The position numbers and the translations under genes are program-made. The notes beneath the pieces were generated by a model. That model saw nothing but the letters and a program-made list of their open reading frames with translations, did not search any database and had not been told where the DNA came from. This document shows, piece by piece, positions 62,556-64,000 of a DNA stretch of 64,000 nucleotides. How positions within the stretch are numbered: the first letter of the stretch is position 1; every line of letters begins with the position of its first letter. Source of the stretch: Nymphaea colorata (lineage: Eukaryota; Streptophyta; Magnoliopsida; Nymphaeales; Nymphaeaceae); assembly GCF_008831285.2 (NCBI RefSeq), contig NC_045144.1, positions 682,001 through 746,000 on the forward strand, given 5' to 3'.

Positions 62556-64000
62556 ACACTGTGAATGTTAACCAAAACTCTAGGCTTCTCGATAGACCTC
62601 ATTCACCAAGACTTGCCTCTCTCTCATCTCTATGATCCTTCATCCACTCCAGTTCGAAGCACTGAGCAGGGCAGCTCTACGCTTCAAGTTGTGCTCCCGA
62701 TTGGCTTCAGGTTATGCCAACACCAACAACACGACCATCCATGTGTATTCGCATGAAGCCTGACCAGATGAACTAATTCCAGTGCCTGAACGCTAAAATC
62801 TGGAAATATCTGGCAAATTCCAGATTTCAAGCAAATGCCCTGGTAACTTTGAAGTTTAGAACTATCTGGTTAAGGAGGACTATCTGGTTAACTTGAGAAA
62901 TGTGTTGGGGTCCACTAAACAGGTGAAGCTGCCCACAAAAGTTCACATCCTGCAATCAAACCTGGTTGAAATGCTTTGGAAAGCTTCCGCCTGTATGACA
63001 AGACAAACATTTTAGAAAAGAAAGTTGGCCATATGTCCAACTATTTCTTCTCAAATCCCACCATACAACATATATACTTAAATCTATGAGAGAATAGGCT
63101 GGTAGGCAGTTGTTTGGAGTTATCGAAGCAGCAACTTCATTTACTATCAAAAGAAGACATTGATACATCTATATATAGAGAGTTTCTCATGCAGATTTAC
63201 ATTAGTACATCACTAGAAGTCCAATCTTACTTGGTCATCATCAATACTGGCAGCAAACTCAAATGGACATTCTGTGTTCCTTACTACAACTTTACCTGCC
63301 AAATGAAGTCCACATTAAAGCCACTTCAGTCTTCCACAGACCATAACCTGAGATGCACCATTGGCTTCTGGTCCGCTTGTCACAACAACCAACTTCGTAG
63401 CGTCAAGTCCTCTTATGGTGATGGATCTGTTGTATAAGGGTCCCTTGCTCTCGAAAGATTTTGGTTTGAGGTTGGCACTGATGGCACCATCAAGCTTCCG
63501 ACAATCGCCTTTGGTTGTGTTCATAAATAAAATAGTGTTGATTCCGAAAATCTTGTACATCCTAGTCTTGTTGGCTTCAGGCCAGGATCTCTTTCACTTG
63601 TTAGTGACATCGGCTTCTTTATTAACCATAAATTTGTGTACGGTCTTCCTCTCCATAGCAAGAAAAATAATGTCATTGAGTAGATCAAATTCTGTGAGGA
63701 GGTAGAGTTCTTCGGAACCCAAGAGGTTCAACAGACGCCAATGGAAGCAAATGCAGCTCAAGGCACTTTCTGTACACTCACACTAGATTACTTAAATGTG
63801 GGGAACAACAGACTCAACATATAGTTTGGAGGTGCACAGATGGCAACGTGGTTGGGATATGCTGGATCAATCATGATAGACTCTTGTACCACGCTGACTA
63901 TCTTGCCGAACATGTGTATGATCAAGTGGCAAACACGGTGACTAATGTCACAAACCATAAACGCTTCTATCATCCTAACCAAGATTATTTGTGTTATAAT
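62556..64000 (+). pseudogene. Aspartic protease pseudogene 3 (CDR1/nepenthesin type), runs past window end
   Basis: Plus strand. It reads LGFSIDLIHQDLPLSHLYDPSSTP at 62,580; an unrelated stretch of about 350 bp (62,760-63,110) interrupts it. It then reads EFLMQIYISTSLEVQSYLVIINTGSKLKWTFC, where the first catalytic motif is NTGS instead of DTGS. Next come YGDGSVV-stop, LPTIAFGCVHK-stop, GSLSLVSDIGF and KFVYGLP. After further stops it reads EANAAQGTFCTLTLDYLNVGNNRLNI-stop, FGGAQM, and the second catalytic motif MIDSCTTLT (DSG changed to DSC). It has at least five stops and both active-site motifs are altered, so it is inactive. Confidence 0.82.

Overview
This is nuclear DNA from a flowering plant, very rich in repeats and poor in genes. 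Evidence for a plant: Ty1-copia and Ty3-gypsy LTR retrotransposon remnants, a plant-type LINE with a DUF4283-like first ORF, CDR1/nepenthesin-type aspartic protease sequences, a receptor-kinase exon of the LRK10-like type, a hAT-type MITE and many (TA)n, (GA)n and (CA)n tracts. The species cannot be told from the sequence. I see no intact protein-coding gene, no tRNA or rRNA gene and no CRISPR array. Every recognisable coding segment carries stops, frameshifts or truncations.

The dominant structure is a large inverted duplication. A left arm (about 12,655-22,640) reappears reverse-complemented as a right arm (about 42,660-52,640), with a spacer of about 20 kb. By eye the arms are well over 90% identical (about 97% in one 250-base stretch). 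The outer breakpoints lie in (TA)n tracts. The inner breakpoint lies in a 30-bp minisatellite inside a copia gag. The last part of the left arm is itself part of a direct duplication: about 1-6,270 (copy A) resembles 18,826-25,180 (copy B), and the right arm holds copy C. A fourth, older and partial copy D lies at about 54,350-55,660. Copies B and C share a 1-base deletion that A and D lack, so C was derived from B.

Layout: 1-6,270, copy A (unidentified conserved blocks, a 3'-truncated minus-strand copia with one LTR, and a plus-strand copia scrap). 6,270-12,370, non-coding DNA with a purine-rich minisatellite, a GC-rich hairpin and a long (TA)n. 12,370-12,601, receptor-kinase exon remnant ending at (TA)n. 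12,655-22,640, left arm. 22,640-25,180, rest of copy B. 25,180-30,690, AT-rich DNA. 30,690-34,550, gypsy element broken at the start of its reverse transcriptase and fused to an aspartic protease pseudogene (34,550-35,132). 35,132-40,380, duplicated protease upstream DNA and unassigned DNA. 40,434-41,770, nearly full-length aspartic protease pseudogene. 42,660-52,640, right arm. 52,640-58,480, unassigned DNA plus copy D. 58,480-62,540, decayed LINE on the minus strand. 62,556-64,000, third aspartic protease pseudogene, running off the window.

No set of genes here works together as a pathway. What can be read is a history: protease duplication, retrotransposon insertion and truncation, segmental duplication, then inverted duplication. 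If transcribed, the inverted repeat could form long dsRNA and feed small-RNA silencing. That is an inference, and an assembly artefact must be excluded first.
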